Source: Hymenobacter negativus (lineage in GTDB: Bacteria > Bacteroidota > Bacteroidia > Cytophagales > Hymenobacteraceae). Taken from it: a DNA stretch of 64,000 nucleotides. The DNA is taken from assembly GCF_016056375.1 (NCBI RefSeq), contig NZ_JAEDAE010000001.1, positions 806,001 through 870,000 on the forward strand, read 5' to 3'. This document shows positions 1 to 8,386 of the stretch, one piece after another (the first letter of the stretch is position 1; each line of letters starts with the position of its first letter). Under the pieces are notes generated by a model, which worked only from the letters and a program-made list of their open reading frames with translations, searched no databases and was not told the origin of the DNA. A program made the position numbers and the translations under genes.

Positions 1-1
1 T

Positions 2-382
2 GCCCGCGTCGAAACCGTCATCCGAGAGGTTTCCTTCAAAGGGCTGGGCGTGGCCACGCCGGTGTCGTCCATCGAAGCGGCCCTGGTGCAGGATGCCGAC
101 CGCCTGGATGCTATTGGGGCCATCGGCATTGCGCGGGCGTTTGCCTACGGCGGGCATGCCGGCCGGCCGCTGCACGACCCCGCCATTGCACCCGTCGCGC
201 ACGACAGCTTCGCCAGCTACCAGAAGAACACAGCCCCCACGCTCAACCACTTCTACGAAAAGCTTTTCCACCTCAAAGACCGGCTGAATACCGATGGTGC
301 CCGTGTCATAGCTCGGGAGCGCCATGCTTTCATGGAAGCCTACGTGGCGCGCTTCCTGGCCGAGTGGGACGGCGAGGACTAA
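2..382 (+). CDS. HD-domain phosphohydrolase, C-terminal part (5' end outside window)
   Basis: The reading frame is open from the first base, so the gene starts upstream of the window and only about 126 C-terminal residues are seen. The segment around LVQDADRLDAIGAIGIARAF, followed by a YGG and a GRPLHDP motif, is typical of the second half of YedJ-like HD phosphohydrolases, where the Asp of QDADRLD is the last metal ligand of the HD site. The family acts on phosphate esters of unclear identity in the cytoplasm. The N-terminal HD pair itself is not in the window. It is followed after 57 bp by a small lipoprotein gene. Function beyond metal-dependent hydrolase is not known. Confidence 0.8.
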   Translation, partial: ARVETVIREVSFKGLGVATPVSSIEAALVQDADRLDAIGAIGIARAFAYGGHAGRPLHDPAIAPVAHDSFASYQKNTAPTLNHFYEKLFHLKDRLNTDGARVIARERHAFMEAYVARFLAEWDGED

Positions 383-439
383 AAAGCGTAATTCGGCGGT
401 ATTGCCTGTGCCGCTTGTCATATGCGTTACCTTTGCCCT

Positions 440-670
440 ATGAAGCTGTTTTTACGCTCGTTGTTCTGCCTGCTGCTGCTGGCCGTGGTCAGTTGCCGCA
501 CCTGTCCCATCGAATCCTGCCATACGCGCAAGGTGCACATGCACAGTGGGGTAAAATACCGGGGGCAACCGCTCTGGAAAAAGCAGAACCCAGCCATTGG
601 CGAGAAAATCAAGGTCTACAATTCCAAGCCCGCCAAGCACGACAACGACCATAGCAAGTCCATCCGGTAA
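440..670 (+). CDS. Small predicted lipoprotein, hypothetical
   Basis: A 76-residue protein. I chose the ATG at 440 over an in-frame ATG at 422 because it gives a compact lipoprotein signal: MKLFLRSLF, a run of leucines, then the lipobox VVSC with Cys about residue 19. The mature part is short, basic and hydrophilic (HSGVKYRGQPLWKKQNPAIG, then many Lys, His and Asp), without a recognisable domain. It is presumably anchored to a membrane facing the periplasm. It lies alone between the HD hydrolase and gyrA and ends before a terminator hairpin. Small lipoproteins of this kind are common in Cytophagales; I do not recognise the family. Confidence 0.65.
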   Translation: MKLFLRSLFCLLLLAVVSCRTCPIESCHTRKVHMHSGVKYRGQPLWKKQNPAIGEKIKVYNSKPAKHDNDHSKSIR

Positions 671-770
671 GCCGGTTTCGGCAGCAGGAGGGAAGCGGCT
701 GATTTAGTGGTTTTGCTGGTTTTTTTGCCGGAATGGCACCCACTTATTGCCCGTCCGATTTATGCCCGAA

Positions 771-804
771 AAAGGCCGCAGCGCTTGCCGTTGCGGCCTT
801 TTTA
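771..804 (+). terminator. Intrinsic terminator-like hairpin
   Basis: Nine-base-pair stem AAGGCCGCA / TGCGGCCTT followed by TTTTT. It follows the small lipoprotein gene and lies just upstream of the probable gyrA promoter. Confidence 0.65.
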
Positions 805-808
805 TTGT

Positions 809-816
809 ATCTTCGC
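809..816 (+). promoter_or_regulatory. Candidate -7 box for gyrA
   Basis: TATCTTCG is one base from the Bacteroidetes -7 consensus TAnnTTTG. A TTG lies 21 bases upstream (785-787), slightly more than the usual 19. Transcription would start near 822, giving a leader of roughly 75 bases that contains the hairpin at 842-880. Confidence 0.4.
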
Positions 817-841
817 ACGCGTATAAAGAACCATTCACCCT

Positions 842-880
842 GCGGCTGAAAACCCACGTATTTGGGTTTTTTTAAGCCGC
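842..880 (+). promoter_or_regulatory. Terminator-like hairpin in the gyrA leader (possible attenuator)
   Basis: Inner stem AAACCCA / TGGGTTT followed at once by a T run (867-873), all enclosed by an outer pair GCGGCT / AGCCGC. The gyrA ATG is 15 bases downstream. Because the element lies after the likely promoter rather than before it, it could cause premature termination or occlude initiation of gyrA. This is inference from layout. Confidence 0.4.
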
Positions 881-895
881 CTATCAACCCCCTCA

Positions 896-3541
896 ATGGC
901 GGAAGGCGAAAAAATCATTCCGATTAACATCGAAGACGAGATGCGGGGCGCCTACATCGATTACTCGATGTCGGTTATCATCTCCCGGGCCCTGCCTGAT
1001 GTGCGCGACGGCCTGAAGCCCGTGCACCGCCGCGTGCTCTACGGCATGAGCGAGCTGGGCGTGGGCTACAACAAATCCTACAAGAAATCGGCTCGTATCG
1101 TGGGCGAGGTGTTGGGCAAATACCACCCACACGGCGACTCCTCGGTGTACGATACCATGGTGCGTATGGCCCAAGACTGGAGCCTGCGCTACCCGCTGGT
1201 GGACGGCCAGGGCAACTTCGGCTCCGTCGATGGCGACTCACCGGCCGCTATGCGCTACACCGAGGCCCGCCTCAAGCGCATTGCCGACGAAATGCTCGGC
1301 GACCTGGACAAAGACACGGTTGACTTTCAGCCCAACTTCGACGACTCGCTCGAAGAGCCCAGCGTATTGCCCGCCAAATTTCCCAACCTGCTGGTAAACG
1401 GCACGTCGGGCATTGCCGTGGGCATGGCCACCAACATGGCCCCGCACAACATGACAGAGGTCGTGAGCGGCATCATTGCCTACCTCGATAACCCCGACAT
1501 CACCGTGGCCGAGCTCATGCAGCACGTCACTGCGCCCGACTTCCCTACCGGTGGGATTATCTACGGCTACGAGGGCGTAAAGCAGGCCTTCGAAACCGGC
1601 CGCGGCCGCGTGGTGATGCGCGCCAAGCACACGTTTGAAACCAGCAAGACCGGTAAAGACCAAATCGTCATCACCGAAATTCCCTACATGGTGAACAAGG
1701 CGGCGATGATTGAGAAAATCGCGGGGCTGGTCAACGACAAGGTGCTCGAAGGCATTTCGGACCTGCGCGACGAGTCGGACCGCGATGGCATGCGCATTGT
1801 GTTCGATTTGAAGAAAGACGCAATGGCCAGCGTAGTGCTCAACAACCTCTTCAAGAAAACGCAGCTGCAAAGCTCCTTCGGTGTCAACAACGTGTGCCTT
1901 GTGAAAGGCCGACCCATGACGCTGAACCTCCAGCAGCTCATCCATTACTTTGTCGAGCACCGCGCTGAGGTCATTGTGCGCCGCACGCGTTTCGAACTCG
2001 CCGAGGCTCAAAAGCGCGCTCACATTCTCGAAGGCCTGCTCATTGCCCTCGACCATTTGGACGAGGTCATTGCCCTCATCCGTGGCTCGCGCGACCCCGA
2101 GGTGGCCCGCGGCCAGCTCATCGAGCGTTTTGCCCTGAGCGAAATTCAGGCCCGCGCCATTCTGGACATGCGCCTGCAGCGCCTCACCGGCCTGGAGCGC
2201 GACAAGATTGTGGCCGAGTACAACGAGCTGATGAAGCTCATCGACTACCTGAAATCGGTGCTCGAGTCGGAAGTATTGCAGCGCGGCATCATCAAAACCG
2301 AGCTGGAAGACATCCGGGAGCGGTACGGCGATGCCCGCCGCACGGAAATCAACTACATCGGTGGTGATTTCTCGACCGAAGACATGATTGCCGACGAGGC
2401 CATGGTCATCACCATTTCCCGCGAAGGCTACATCAAGCGCACCAACCTGGACGAGTACCGCGCCCAGGGCCGTGGGGGCGCGGGTTCGCGCGGGGCCATA
2501 TCCAAGAAGGACGACTTCACGGAGCACCTCTTCGTGGCTACTACCCACGAGTACCTGTTGTTCTTCACGGAGCTTGGCCGGGTGTTCTGGCTCAAGGTGT
2601 ACGAAGTGCCGGAAGGAGGGAAGGCGACCAAAGGCTTGCCCCTGCAAAACCTCATCGAGATTCCACGGGAGGACAAAGTTCGCTCTGTACTCAACGTGCG
2701 CGGCCTGAAAGACCCGGATTACCTCGAAAACACCTTCCTGATGTTCTGCACCGAGCAGGGCACGGTGAAGAAAACCCCGCTCGAAGCGTATTCTCGCCCT
2801 CGCACGGCCGGCATCAACGCCATCACCATCAACGAAGGCGACCGGATTCTGGACGTGCAGCTGCTTGTGCCCAATTCCGAGGTCATCCTGGCTTCACGCA
2901 CGGGCCGCGCCGTTCGCTTCAACGAGAGCGAAGCTCGCTCGATGGGGCGTGCCGCAGCTGGTGTGCGCGGTATTCGCCTTGAAGATGTGCCCGGTAACCG
3001 CGTGGTGGGCATGGTTTGCGTAGCCGACCCAACGCAGGAATTGTTGGTGGTGAGCGAAAATGGTTTCGGCAAGCGTAGCCAGTTGGAAGAATACCGCGTT
3101 ACCAAACGTGGTGGCAAGGGCGTGCGTGCCATGAAAATCACCGAAAAGACCGGTAATCTAGTGGCCATCAAGGATGTTAATGATTCCGATGACCTGATGA
3201 TTATTAATAAGTCGGGCATCACCATTCGCTTGCGCATGAGTGATTTGCGTACCATTGGCCGCGCGACGCAAGGCGTGCGACTGATTAAAATCAGCGGCAA
3301 CGATGAAATTTCTTCGGTAGCTAAAGTGGCTGCTGAAGAGAAAGAAGAAGAAACCGAAGCAGCACTGCTCGCTACCACTGCAGAAGCTGGAGCGTTGGGT
3401 TTCGCTGCTTTGAATAGTGCTGATAACGAAGTTGTTGCCGATGAGGCCGATGAGGCTGACGAAACCGATGACGAGCTGGAAGAAGACAGCGACGATGAGG
3501 ATGATTCCGATGATGAATCGGAATCCGATGACTTGGCATAA
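896..3541 (+). CDS. gyrA: DNA gyrase subunit A
   Basis: 881 residues, the breakage-reunion subunit of the ATP-dependent enzyme that introduces negative supercoils. Visible landmarks: N-terminal [20 protein letters not shown], winged-helix region [15 protein letters not shown], catalytic Tyr about 121 in [10 protein letters not shown], and a C-terminal beta-pinwheel carrying the GyrA box QGRGGAG near residues 524-530, which is what separates GyrA from ParC. The quinolone-determining positions are Ser82 and Asp86, the susceptible state. The last 40 or so residues are an Asp/Glu-rich tail. A leader hairpin precedes the ATG and a terminator follows the stop. A second A subunit (ParC) lies at 56868-59822, so the two type IIA enzymes are separate. 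Codon usage turns more AT-rich in the last 400 bases. Confidence 0.97.
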   Translation: MAEGEKIIPINIEDEMRGAYIDYSMSVIISRALPDVRDGLKPVHRRVLYGMSELGVGYNKSYKKSARIVGEVLGKYHPHGDSSVYDTMVRMAQDWSLRYPLVDGQGNFGSVDGDSPAAMRYTEARLKRIADEMLGDLDKDTVDFQPNFDDSLEEPSVLPAKFPNLLVNGTSGIAVGMATNMAPHNMTEVVSGIIAYLDNPDITVAELMQHVTAPDFPTGGIIYGYEGVKQAFETGRGRVVMRAKHTFETSKTGKDQIVITEIPYMVNKAAMIEKIAGLVNDKVLEGISDLRDESDRDGMRIVFDLKKDAMASVVLNNLFKKTQLQSSFGVNNVCLVKGRPMTLNLQQLIHYFVEHRAEVIVRRTRFELAEAQKRAHILEGLLIALDHLDEVIALIRGSRDPEVARGQLIERFALSEIQARAILDMRLQRLTGLERDKIVAEYNELMKLIDYLKSVLESEVLQRGIIKTELEDIRERYGDARRTEINYIGGDFSTEDMIADEAMVITISREGYIKRTNLDEYRAQGRGGAGSRGAISKKDDFTEHLFVATTHEYLLFFTELGRVFWLKVYEVPEGGKATKGLPLQNLIEIPREDKVRSVLNVRGLKDPDYLENTFLMFCTEQGTVKKTPLEAYSRPRTAGINAITINEGDRILDVQLLVPNSEVILASRTGRAVRFNESEARSMGRAAAGVRGIRLEDVPGNRVVGMVCVADPTQELLVVSENGFGKRSQLEEYRVTKRGGKGVRAMKITEKTGNLVAIKDVNDSDDLMIINKSGITIRLRMSDLRTIGRATQGVRLIKISGNDEISSVAKVAAEEKEEETEAALLATTAEAGALGFAALNSADNEVVADEADEADETDDELEEDSDDEDDSDDESESDDLA

Positions 3542-3553
3542 TTGCTGAATAGG

Positions 3554-3590
3554 AGCGGGGCGGTCCATTTGGGTCGCCCCGTTTATTTTT
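3554..3590 (+). terminator. Intrinsic terminator of gyrA
   Basis: Stem CGGGGCG / CGCCCCG (with a short internal mismatch extending towards the loop) followed by TTTATTTTT. Confidence 0.75.
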
Positions 3591-3725
3591 GACGAACCCA
3601 AGGGCGGAAGTCCTCGTTTCCGGATACGGGTTCTGCCTTCAAACTCACTTATTTTCATTTTCCCCGCTGGTTTCAAACTGATTGACTTTTAGTCAGTGCT
3701 TGACTACCGGCATATTCCCGAACTC

Positions 3726-4883
3726 ATGAAGAAGACATTTCTGACGATTGCCGTCGCCGTTTCCCTGGCCGGTGCTTTGCCTTCGGTGGTTAACGCCCAA
3801 ACTTCAGCCGTCACCAACGCCATTCTGAACCAGCGCTCTGGCTTGTTGGATAAAGCCCGCACGGACATCGACAAAGCCATTGTAAATGAGAAGACCATGG
3901 GCAAAGCCAAAACCTGGTACACCCGTGGTGAGATTTATCAAGGCATGCTGGAAAGCCCTATCTACGGCAAGCAGCTGCAGCCGGGTGAAGGCGTTCAGAA
4001 AGCGTATGAGTCGTATAACAAGACCATTGAACTCGATACCAAAGATGGCGAGTTCGGTAAGCAAGCAGTTGCTAGAATGGACGGTCTTTACGGTCGTGCG
4101 TTCAACGATGCTGTAAATAGCTATAATGCCAAGGAATACGATAAAGCCATCGAGAGCTATAAGCTAGCCTCCAAGATTAAGCCCCAGGATACCACGGCTG
4201 TTCTTTATTCGGCTTATGCATCGGAAGCCAAACAAGATTATGCCGGTGCTAAAGCCAGCTATAATCAGTTGCTGGGGATGAATTATAAGTCGGTGACTTT
4301 GTATTCACGCTTGCTCCAAATGGCTAAGCAGCAAAATGACAATGCGGAAGCCGCCAAGGTGGTTCAGCAGGCTCTAGCTGCTTATCCCACCAATAAGGCT
4401 TTCATGCTGGAAGACCTGAATATGTCACTTGCCAGCGGCAAAGGCGAAGACGCTCTCGCTAAAATTAACAAGTCTATTGTTGCCGACCCAGGTAATTCGA
4501 ACCTTTACGCAGTACGTGGTTCGATGTATGACCAGCAGAAGAAAAGCGACTTGGCCTTGGCTGACTATAAAAAGGCAGTTGAACTGGACCCCAACAACTT
4601 TGATGCGCAATTCAATCTTGGGGTTTACAACTACAACAAGGCTGCGGATGCATACACCAAGGCCAGTAAAATGGACTTGAAAACATATCAAGCCTCAGGG
4701 AAGAAATTTGAAGCAGAAGGTAAAAAGTACTTTGAGGCCTCTGTTCCGTATTTCGAGAAAGCGCTCCAGTTGCAGCCTGATGACCGTAATACTTTAGCTT
4801 CGTTGCAGAAAGTGTACTTCCGGTTGGGTCGGACTGCCGATTCTGAAAGACTCAATGCTAAGCTTCAGAGTCTGAAGAAGTAG
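3726..4883 (+). CDS. Secreted tetratricopeptide repeat protein
   Basis: 385 residues. The ATG at 3726 is preferred over an upstream TTG because it begins a clear signal peptide, MKKTFLTIAVAVSLAGALPS, with predicted cleavage before QTS. The mature protein is almost wholly TPR repeats, for example DLALADYKKAVELDPNNFDA, a 34-residue helix-turn-helix scaffold for protein contacts. No catalytic domain is seen, so a periplasmic or envelope scaffold role is inferred. It is a single-gene unit between gyrA and a strong terminator. Its codon use is distinctly more AT-rich than the his operon downstream, which may reflect high expression rather than transfer. Confidence 0.85.
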   Translation: MKKTFLTIAVAVSLAGALPSVVNAQTSAVTNAILNQRSGLLDKARTDIDKAIVNEKTMGKAKTWYTRGEIYQGMLESPIYGKQLQPGEGVQKAYESYNKTIELDTKDGEFGKQAVARMDGLYGRAFNDAVNSYNAKEYDKAIESYKLASKIKPQDTTAVLYSAYASEAKQDYAGAKASYNQLLGMNYKSVTLYSRLLQMAKQQNDNAEAAKVVQQALAAYPTNKAFMLEDLNMSLASGKGEDALAKINKSIVADPGNSNLYAVRGSMYDQQKKSDLALADYKKAVELDPNNFDAQFNLGVYNYNKAADAYTKASKMDLKTYQASGKKFEAEGKKYFEASVPYFEKALQLQPDDRNTLASLQKVYFRLGRTADSERLNAKLQSLKK

Positions 4884-4903
4884 GGGAGTAATATTGTAAG
4901 CTG

Positions 4904-4937
4904 CAAAAAGGCCCGCTAAAAAGCGGGCCTTTTTTTG
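4904..4937 (+). terminator. Intrinsic terminator of the TPR gene
   Basis: Stem AAAAAGGCCCGCT / AGCGGGCCTTTTT with an AAAA loop and a seven-T run. Confidence 0.9.
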
Positions 4938-5752
4938 TGGATATTAGAGAAAGCCGTGTTTTCCCAGATTTAATTTAACATAATATAAATTATAAGACAG
5001 ATTAATGGGAAAATATAGGAGTCTAGCTGGCGATGATTTTGATGAGCAAAAGTGCTCTCAGCACCGCTCTATAATTGGGCCTGTGATGGTTTGGGCGCTC
5101 CGAGTACTGGTACATTCGCATGAGGAAGCTGTGGGTTGATTCGGGGATAAACTTGGGCGCTTTGGGTTGGTGGTCGAGCTATTGAGAGGCCTGGGAAAGT
5201 GCTTCGTTTCGGTGGCGCGCGTTGGTTGTCGCGCCACAGGCTGTTCACTTTGTGACTGAAGCAGAGTACTGCTATTAAGTATTTATCTGGTCGCAGAATA
5301 GCCAAGGTACGTTAAATAGCAGCGGTTCCAACCTATAAACTATCAGCTATATGTTGTTGGGCATTCAAAGGAGCGCAATATATTTAAGTAATAAAAAGTA
5401 CAAAACCGGTAAGGCATATACTTTTTATTACTTAATTAATTGGGCTCCCCTACTCTGCTGATTAGTACATAATTCTATTGCTCTTTTAGTGCACCATTTG
5501 CGACAATGTAGAGTGATTGTTTCTGAGAAGCAATAAATTTTCTCAAGAACTGATGCATCAATAGCATCTTAAGATACTAAAACAGCGCTTTAAAACATCG
5601 AATGAAGGTAATACGTAAGCACACTTGTACTTATATTAGCAGTATAATACGCACATCATATATAAAGTTCATAAAAGTACATAAATTACCTATTTTTTAC
5701 TTTTTTTTACCGAAAAATAATCACGCAACCCAGCCAACTTAAATTTTACACC
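4938..5752. other. AT-rich gene-free stretch
   Basis: About 815 bases with no convincing gene. The outer parts are very AT-rich, unlike the rest of the window. The middle part (about 5030-5290) is richer in GC and can fold: GTGGCGCG (5212-5219) pairs with CGCGCCAC (5230-5237), enclosed by AAAGTG (5195-5200) and CACTTT (5246-5251). That could be a small RNA, but it matches none of tmRNA, RNase P or SRP RNA by eye. A 17-bp inverted repeat lies at 5384-5435 (listed separately). Confidence 0.4.
5384..5435. repeat. Perfect 17-bp inverted repeat upstream of the island gene
   Basis: TTAAGTAATAAAAAGTA at 5384-5400 is exactly complementary to TACTTTTTATTACTTAA at 5419-5435, with an 18-base spacer. 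Looser relatives of the same sequence (AAAAGTAC and a TTTACTTTTTT run) occur at about 5672-5708, just before the gene at 5753. It could be an operator, a recombination site or an RNA hairpin. Confidence 0.6.
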
Positions 5753-6802
5753 ATGCCTAAACTTATAGACTACCCACGTACGAGTTATACCGGAGCCTGG
5801 GAACTTGCCGAAATAACAGACGACACTGGCGGAAAATGCACAATCGAAACCGCGGCAAGAAAACTTAATAGAAAAGTGAGTGGGTCATTTAAGGCCATTA
5901 TTGGTTCTGCCGTTAAGTTTGGACTTATAACCAGCAAACGAGAACTACTAACCACCACCACACTATTCAAAAGAATTAAGCACGCCTATGACAAACAGGA
6001 GGAATTAGCCTTCCACAGGGAAGCATTCCTAACTCCACCCCTCTTTACTCAGATTTGCCGCAAATTCCGGTCACGAGAACTCCCTGTTCAAATGCTGGAT
6101 GTGATGCTAATAAGGGAGTTTGGAGTAGAAGAAATCAATGCGCAGGGCGTAGCGAAAGCATTCGTGGATGGTTGCAGGATGGTCGGGCTATTGGATGAAC
6201 ACAATACCATGGCTGATATAGATGCATTTGCCTCAAAACAACCCCCTAGGCAACAACTAGCTGCTCCAGCACCTAGAGTAAACATGTTCCATCCGGAAGA
6301 TGAACTTTCACCGACTCCAAAACCTACAAGATTATCAAACGATGCTCTTCATGATGCTCTTCGAGGAGAAAGGGCGGAAGAGAAAACATCATATGAAGGG
6401 CCTTTTCCTGAACACCAGACTAATCTGGAACCATCGACAGTGGGTAATACCATTCGAACGAAAGCTGTCGCCAATGCTGCACAGAACAGGAATACTGATG
6501 CAATTGCCAGCTTATTTGGGTTCACAACAAATCAGGTAACGCAGTCTGTCGAACCGAGAGATGAAAATCCCGAAAGAGTGAACCAGCCTGACATTGCCTT
6601 ACACAATTCAGACAACGATATCGAGATAAGTAAAAACCCTCCGCCCTTACCAACAACACTCCAAACGTTGAGTACAAAAGCAAGCTATCAAATTCAAATT
6701 CAAGGACCTGGCGTAAGCACAGAACTGTCTATCAATGAAGAAGAAGATATAACTTTAGCCATTGCCATACTCGAGAAAATTCGCCGACAGATAAAAGGCT
6801 GA
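5753..6802 (+). CDS. Unrecognised protein with winged-helix-like N-terminus (DUF5343-like), island gene
   Basis: 349 residues from an ATG. Three parts are visible. Residues 1-150 alternate short helices and strands in the pattern of tandem winged helices (AARKLN...AIIGSAVKFGLI, then PLFTQICRKFRSRELPVQML, then VAKAFVDGCRMVGLLDE), resembling DUF5343-type proteins. Residues 155-310 are polar, Pro/Asn/Glu-rich and probably disordered. Residues 315-349 form a compact end, SYQIQIQGPG followed by EEDITLAIAILEKIRRQI, which looks like a strand pair plus an amphipathic helix. Base composition is far lower in GC than the neighbouring his genes, and the gene sits alone between a 17-bp inverted repeat and a 29-bp perfect hairpin, suggesting transfer. 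DNA binding is inferred; function is unknown, with a defence-related or regulatory role possible. Confidence 0.7.
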   Translation: MPKLIDYPRTSYTGAWELAEITDDTGGKCTIETAARKLNRKVSGSFKAIIGSAVKFGLITSKRELLTTTTLFKRIKHAYDKQEELAFHREAFLTPPLFTQICRKFRSRELPVQMLDVMLIREFGVEEINAQGVAKAFVDGCRMVGLLDEHNTMADIDAFASKQPPRQQLAAPAPRVNMFHPEDELSPTPKPTRLSNDALHDALRGERAEEKTSYEGPFPEHQTNLEPSTVGNTIRTKAVANAAQNRNTDAIASLFGFTTNQVTQSVEPRDENPERVNQPDIALHNSDNDIEISKNPPPLPTTLQTLSTKASYQIQIQGPGVSTELSINEEEDITLAIAILEKIRRQIKG

Positions 6803-6810
6803 GACGAGCA

Positions 6811-6878
6811 CCCGCGATTCCTGCCGACTACAACAAATTCAAAATGAGAAATTTGTTGTAGTCGGCAGGAATCGCGGG
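6811..6878. terminator. 29-bp perfect hairpin between convergent genes
   Basis: Arms at 6811-6839 and 6850-6878 are perfectly complementary (begins CCCGCGATTCCTGCC) around a 10-base loop. It lies 9 bases after the island gene stop and 8 bases after the hisIE stop on the other strand, so it can act on both transcripts. There is no T run, and the length is far beyond an ordinary terminator. Confidence 0.6.
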
Positions 6879-6886
6879 GCTCAACA

Positions 6887-7561
6887 TCACAGCTCAGATA
6901 GATGACGTGTGTTGGGCAGACGGTGACGTTCCTGAAGAACATCCATAACCTGCGACGTAGTGACACCAGAAGCTTCCAGGAGGACGAGCAGGTGGTACAA
7001 CAAATCGGCAACCTCGCCGGGCAGGGTGCCATGACTGCCTGCAACTGCATCAATTACCGTTTCAACTGCCTCCTCGCCTACTTTCTGAGCGATTTTGGCG
7101 ATGCCTTTGTTGAAAAGGGATACGGTGTAAGAAGTTGGGGCACGTTCGGGAAAGCGGTGCCGCTCGGCAATTAGACGCTCGAGGCTGGCGAGAAAGCCTA
7201 TTGGAGCAGAGGGCGCAACTGCTTCATTGGCTTGCACGAAACAACTTACGGTGCCGCGATGACAGGTAGGACCGGCGGGCAGCGCCCGAATTAGAACGGT
7301 GTCGGCATCGCAATCAATATGTGTGCTTACCACCGTTAGAAAATTGCCGCTTGACTCACCTTTGGTCCAAAGCCGGTTTTTCGACCTTGAGAAGAAGGTA
7401 ACTCTTCCCTCCTGCAATGTTTTGGCCCATGCTTCAGCATTCACATAACCGAGCATCAGCACCTGGCCAGTATCAGCATCCTGAATAATTGCCGGGGCCA
7501 GACCGGTAGACTCATCAAAGCGAAGGGTGCCGGGGGGCATCGAAATGGAAGCAGAAGACAT
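6887..7561 (-). CDS. hisIE: Phosphoribosyl-AMP cyclohydrolase / phosphoribosyl-ATP pyrophosphatase
   Basis: 224 residues, last gene of the his operon. It carries out steps two and three of histidine synthesis: hydrolysis of PR-ATP to PR-AMP, then ring opening. The N-terminal cyclohydrolase (about 10-118) shows LMLGYVNAEAW, FFSRSKNRLWTKGESSGN, metal-binding DCDAD (83-87) and zinc cysteines in GPTCHRGTVSCF (100, 107). The C-terminal pyrophosphohydrolase (about 122-215) shows the VGEEAVE (161-167) and EVADLLYH motifs of a MazG-like helical fold. The fused HisI-HisE form is normal in Bacteroidetes. It is 30 bases downstream of hisF and ends at the 29-bp hairpin. Confidence 0.96.
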   Translation of the reverse strand: MSSASISMPPGTLRFDESTGLAPAIIQDADTGQVLMLGYVNAEAWAKTLQEGRVTFFSRSKNRLWTKGESSGNFLTVVSTHIDCDADTVLIRALPAGPTCHRGTVSCFVQANEAVAPSAPIGFLASLERLIAERHRFPERAPTSYTVSLFNKGIAKIAQKVGEEAVETVIDAVAGSHGTLPGEVADLLYHLLVLLEASGVTTSQVMDVLQERHRLPNTRHLSEL

Positions 7562-7591
7562 ATTATCTGTGTAAAATAGTGAAACCCAGCA

Positions 7592-8347
7592 TTACAGGCG
7601 GACGGCAATACCCGCATTATGCAAATACCGTTTCAGCGCAGGTAAAGCCGTTTCGTTGAAATGGAAAATGCTGGCCGCCAAAGCAGCATCAGCGCCCCCA
7701 GCTTCAAATACGGCCGTGAAGTCGGACGGCTGCCCGGCCCCGCCCGAAGCAATAACCGGCACCGATACCGCATCGGCCACCGCGCGGGTTATCTCTAAGG
7801 CAAAACCGGCTTTGGTGCCATCGTGGCTCATAGAGGTGAGCAGGAGCTCGCCGGCCCCCAAATCGGCGGCCTCGCGACACCAATCAACCGCCTGCCGGCC
7901 GGTGGGCGTAGTGCCAGCCCGCGTCATTACCTGCCACTCGCCTTCCATCAGGCGGGCATCGACGGCTACCACGACGCATTGGGAGCCAAAACGACGGGCC
8001 AACTCTGTGATAAAAGCGGGACGCGCGAGGGCAGCCGAATTGATGGAAACCTTATCGGCTCCGCTCAGCAGCAAGGCTTCTACATCGGCCACGGTGCTTA
8101 TCCCCCCGCCTACGGTGAAGGGAATGTCCAATACGCGGGCTACGTCGCGCACGAGTTCCGTAAGGGGCTGGCGGCGTTGATTGGTGGCCGTGATATCGAG
8201 AAATACCAATTCGTCAGCTCCCTCAAGGGCGTAGCGGGCGGCTAGCGCCACCGGGTCGCCGGCATCGCGCAGGCCCTCAAATTGAATGCCCTTGACGGTG
8301 CGGCCGTCGCGCACGTCCAGACAAGGAATAAGTCTTTTTTTAACCAC
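7592..8347 (-). CDS. hisF: Imidazole glycerol phosphate synthase, cyclase subunit
   Basis: 251 residues, a (beta/alpha)8 barrel that uses ammonia delivered by HisH to turn PRFAR into imidazole glycerol phosphate and AICAR. The catalytic aspartates are visible: Asp11 in [14 protein letters not shown] and Asp130 in VVVAVDAR. Phosphate-binding segments FTVGGGI and VIASGGAG are intact, and the length is standard. It lies between hisA and hisIE in the minus-strand operon, 39 bases after hisA, and is expected to form the HisF-HisH complex with the product of 9136-9723. Confidence 0.97.
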   Translation of the reverse strand: MVKKRLIPCLDVRDGRTVKGIQFEGLRDAGDPVALAARYALEGADELVFLDITATNQRRQPLTELVRDVARVLDIPFTVGGGISTVADVEALLLSGADKVSINSAALARPAFITELARRFGSQCVVVAVDARLMEGEWQVMTRAGTTPTGRQAVDWCREAADLGAGELLLTSMSHDGTKAGFALEITRAVADAVSVPVIASGGAGQPSDFTAVFEAGGADAALAASIFHFNETALPALKRYLHNAGIAVRL

Positions 8348-8386
8348 AATGAATACCGTTTAGGGAAAACCGAGCGAATGGAATAA

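Noticed and set aside
1238..2647. 469-codon open frame antisense to gyrA
   Set aside because: Long antisense frames arise from the GC-rich codon bias; the gyrA protein on the other strand is unambiguous.
5069..5305. 78-codon minus-strand frame in the AT-rich gap
   Set aside because: Pro/Arg/Ser-rich with no recognisable motif; the same bases fold as RNA, so I describe the segment as gene-free.
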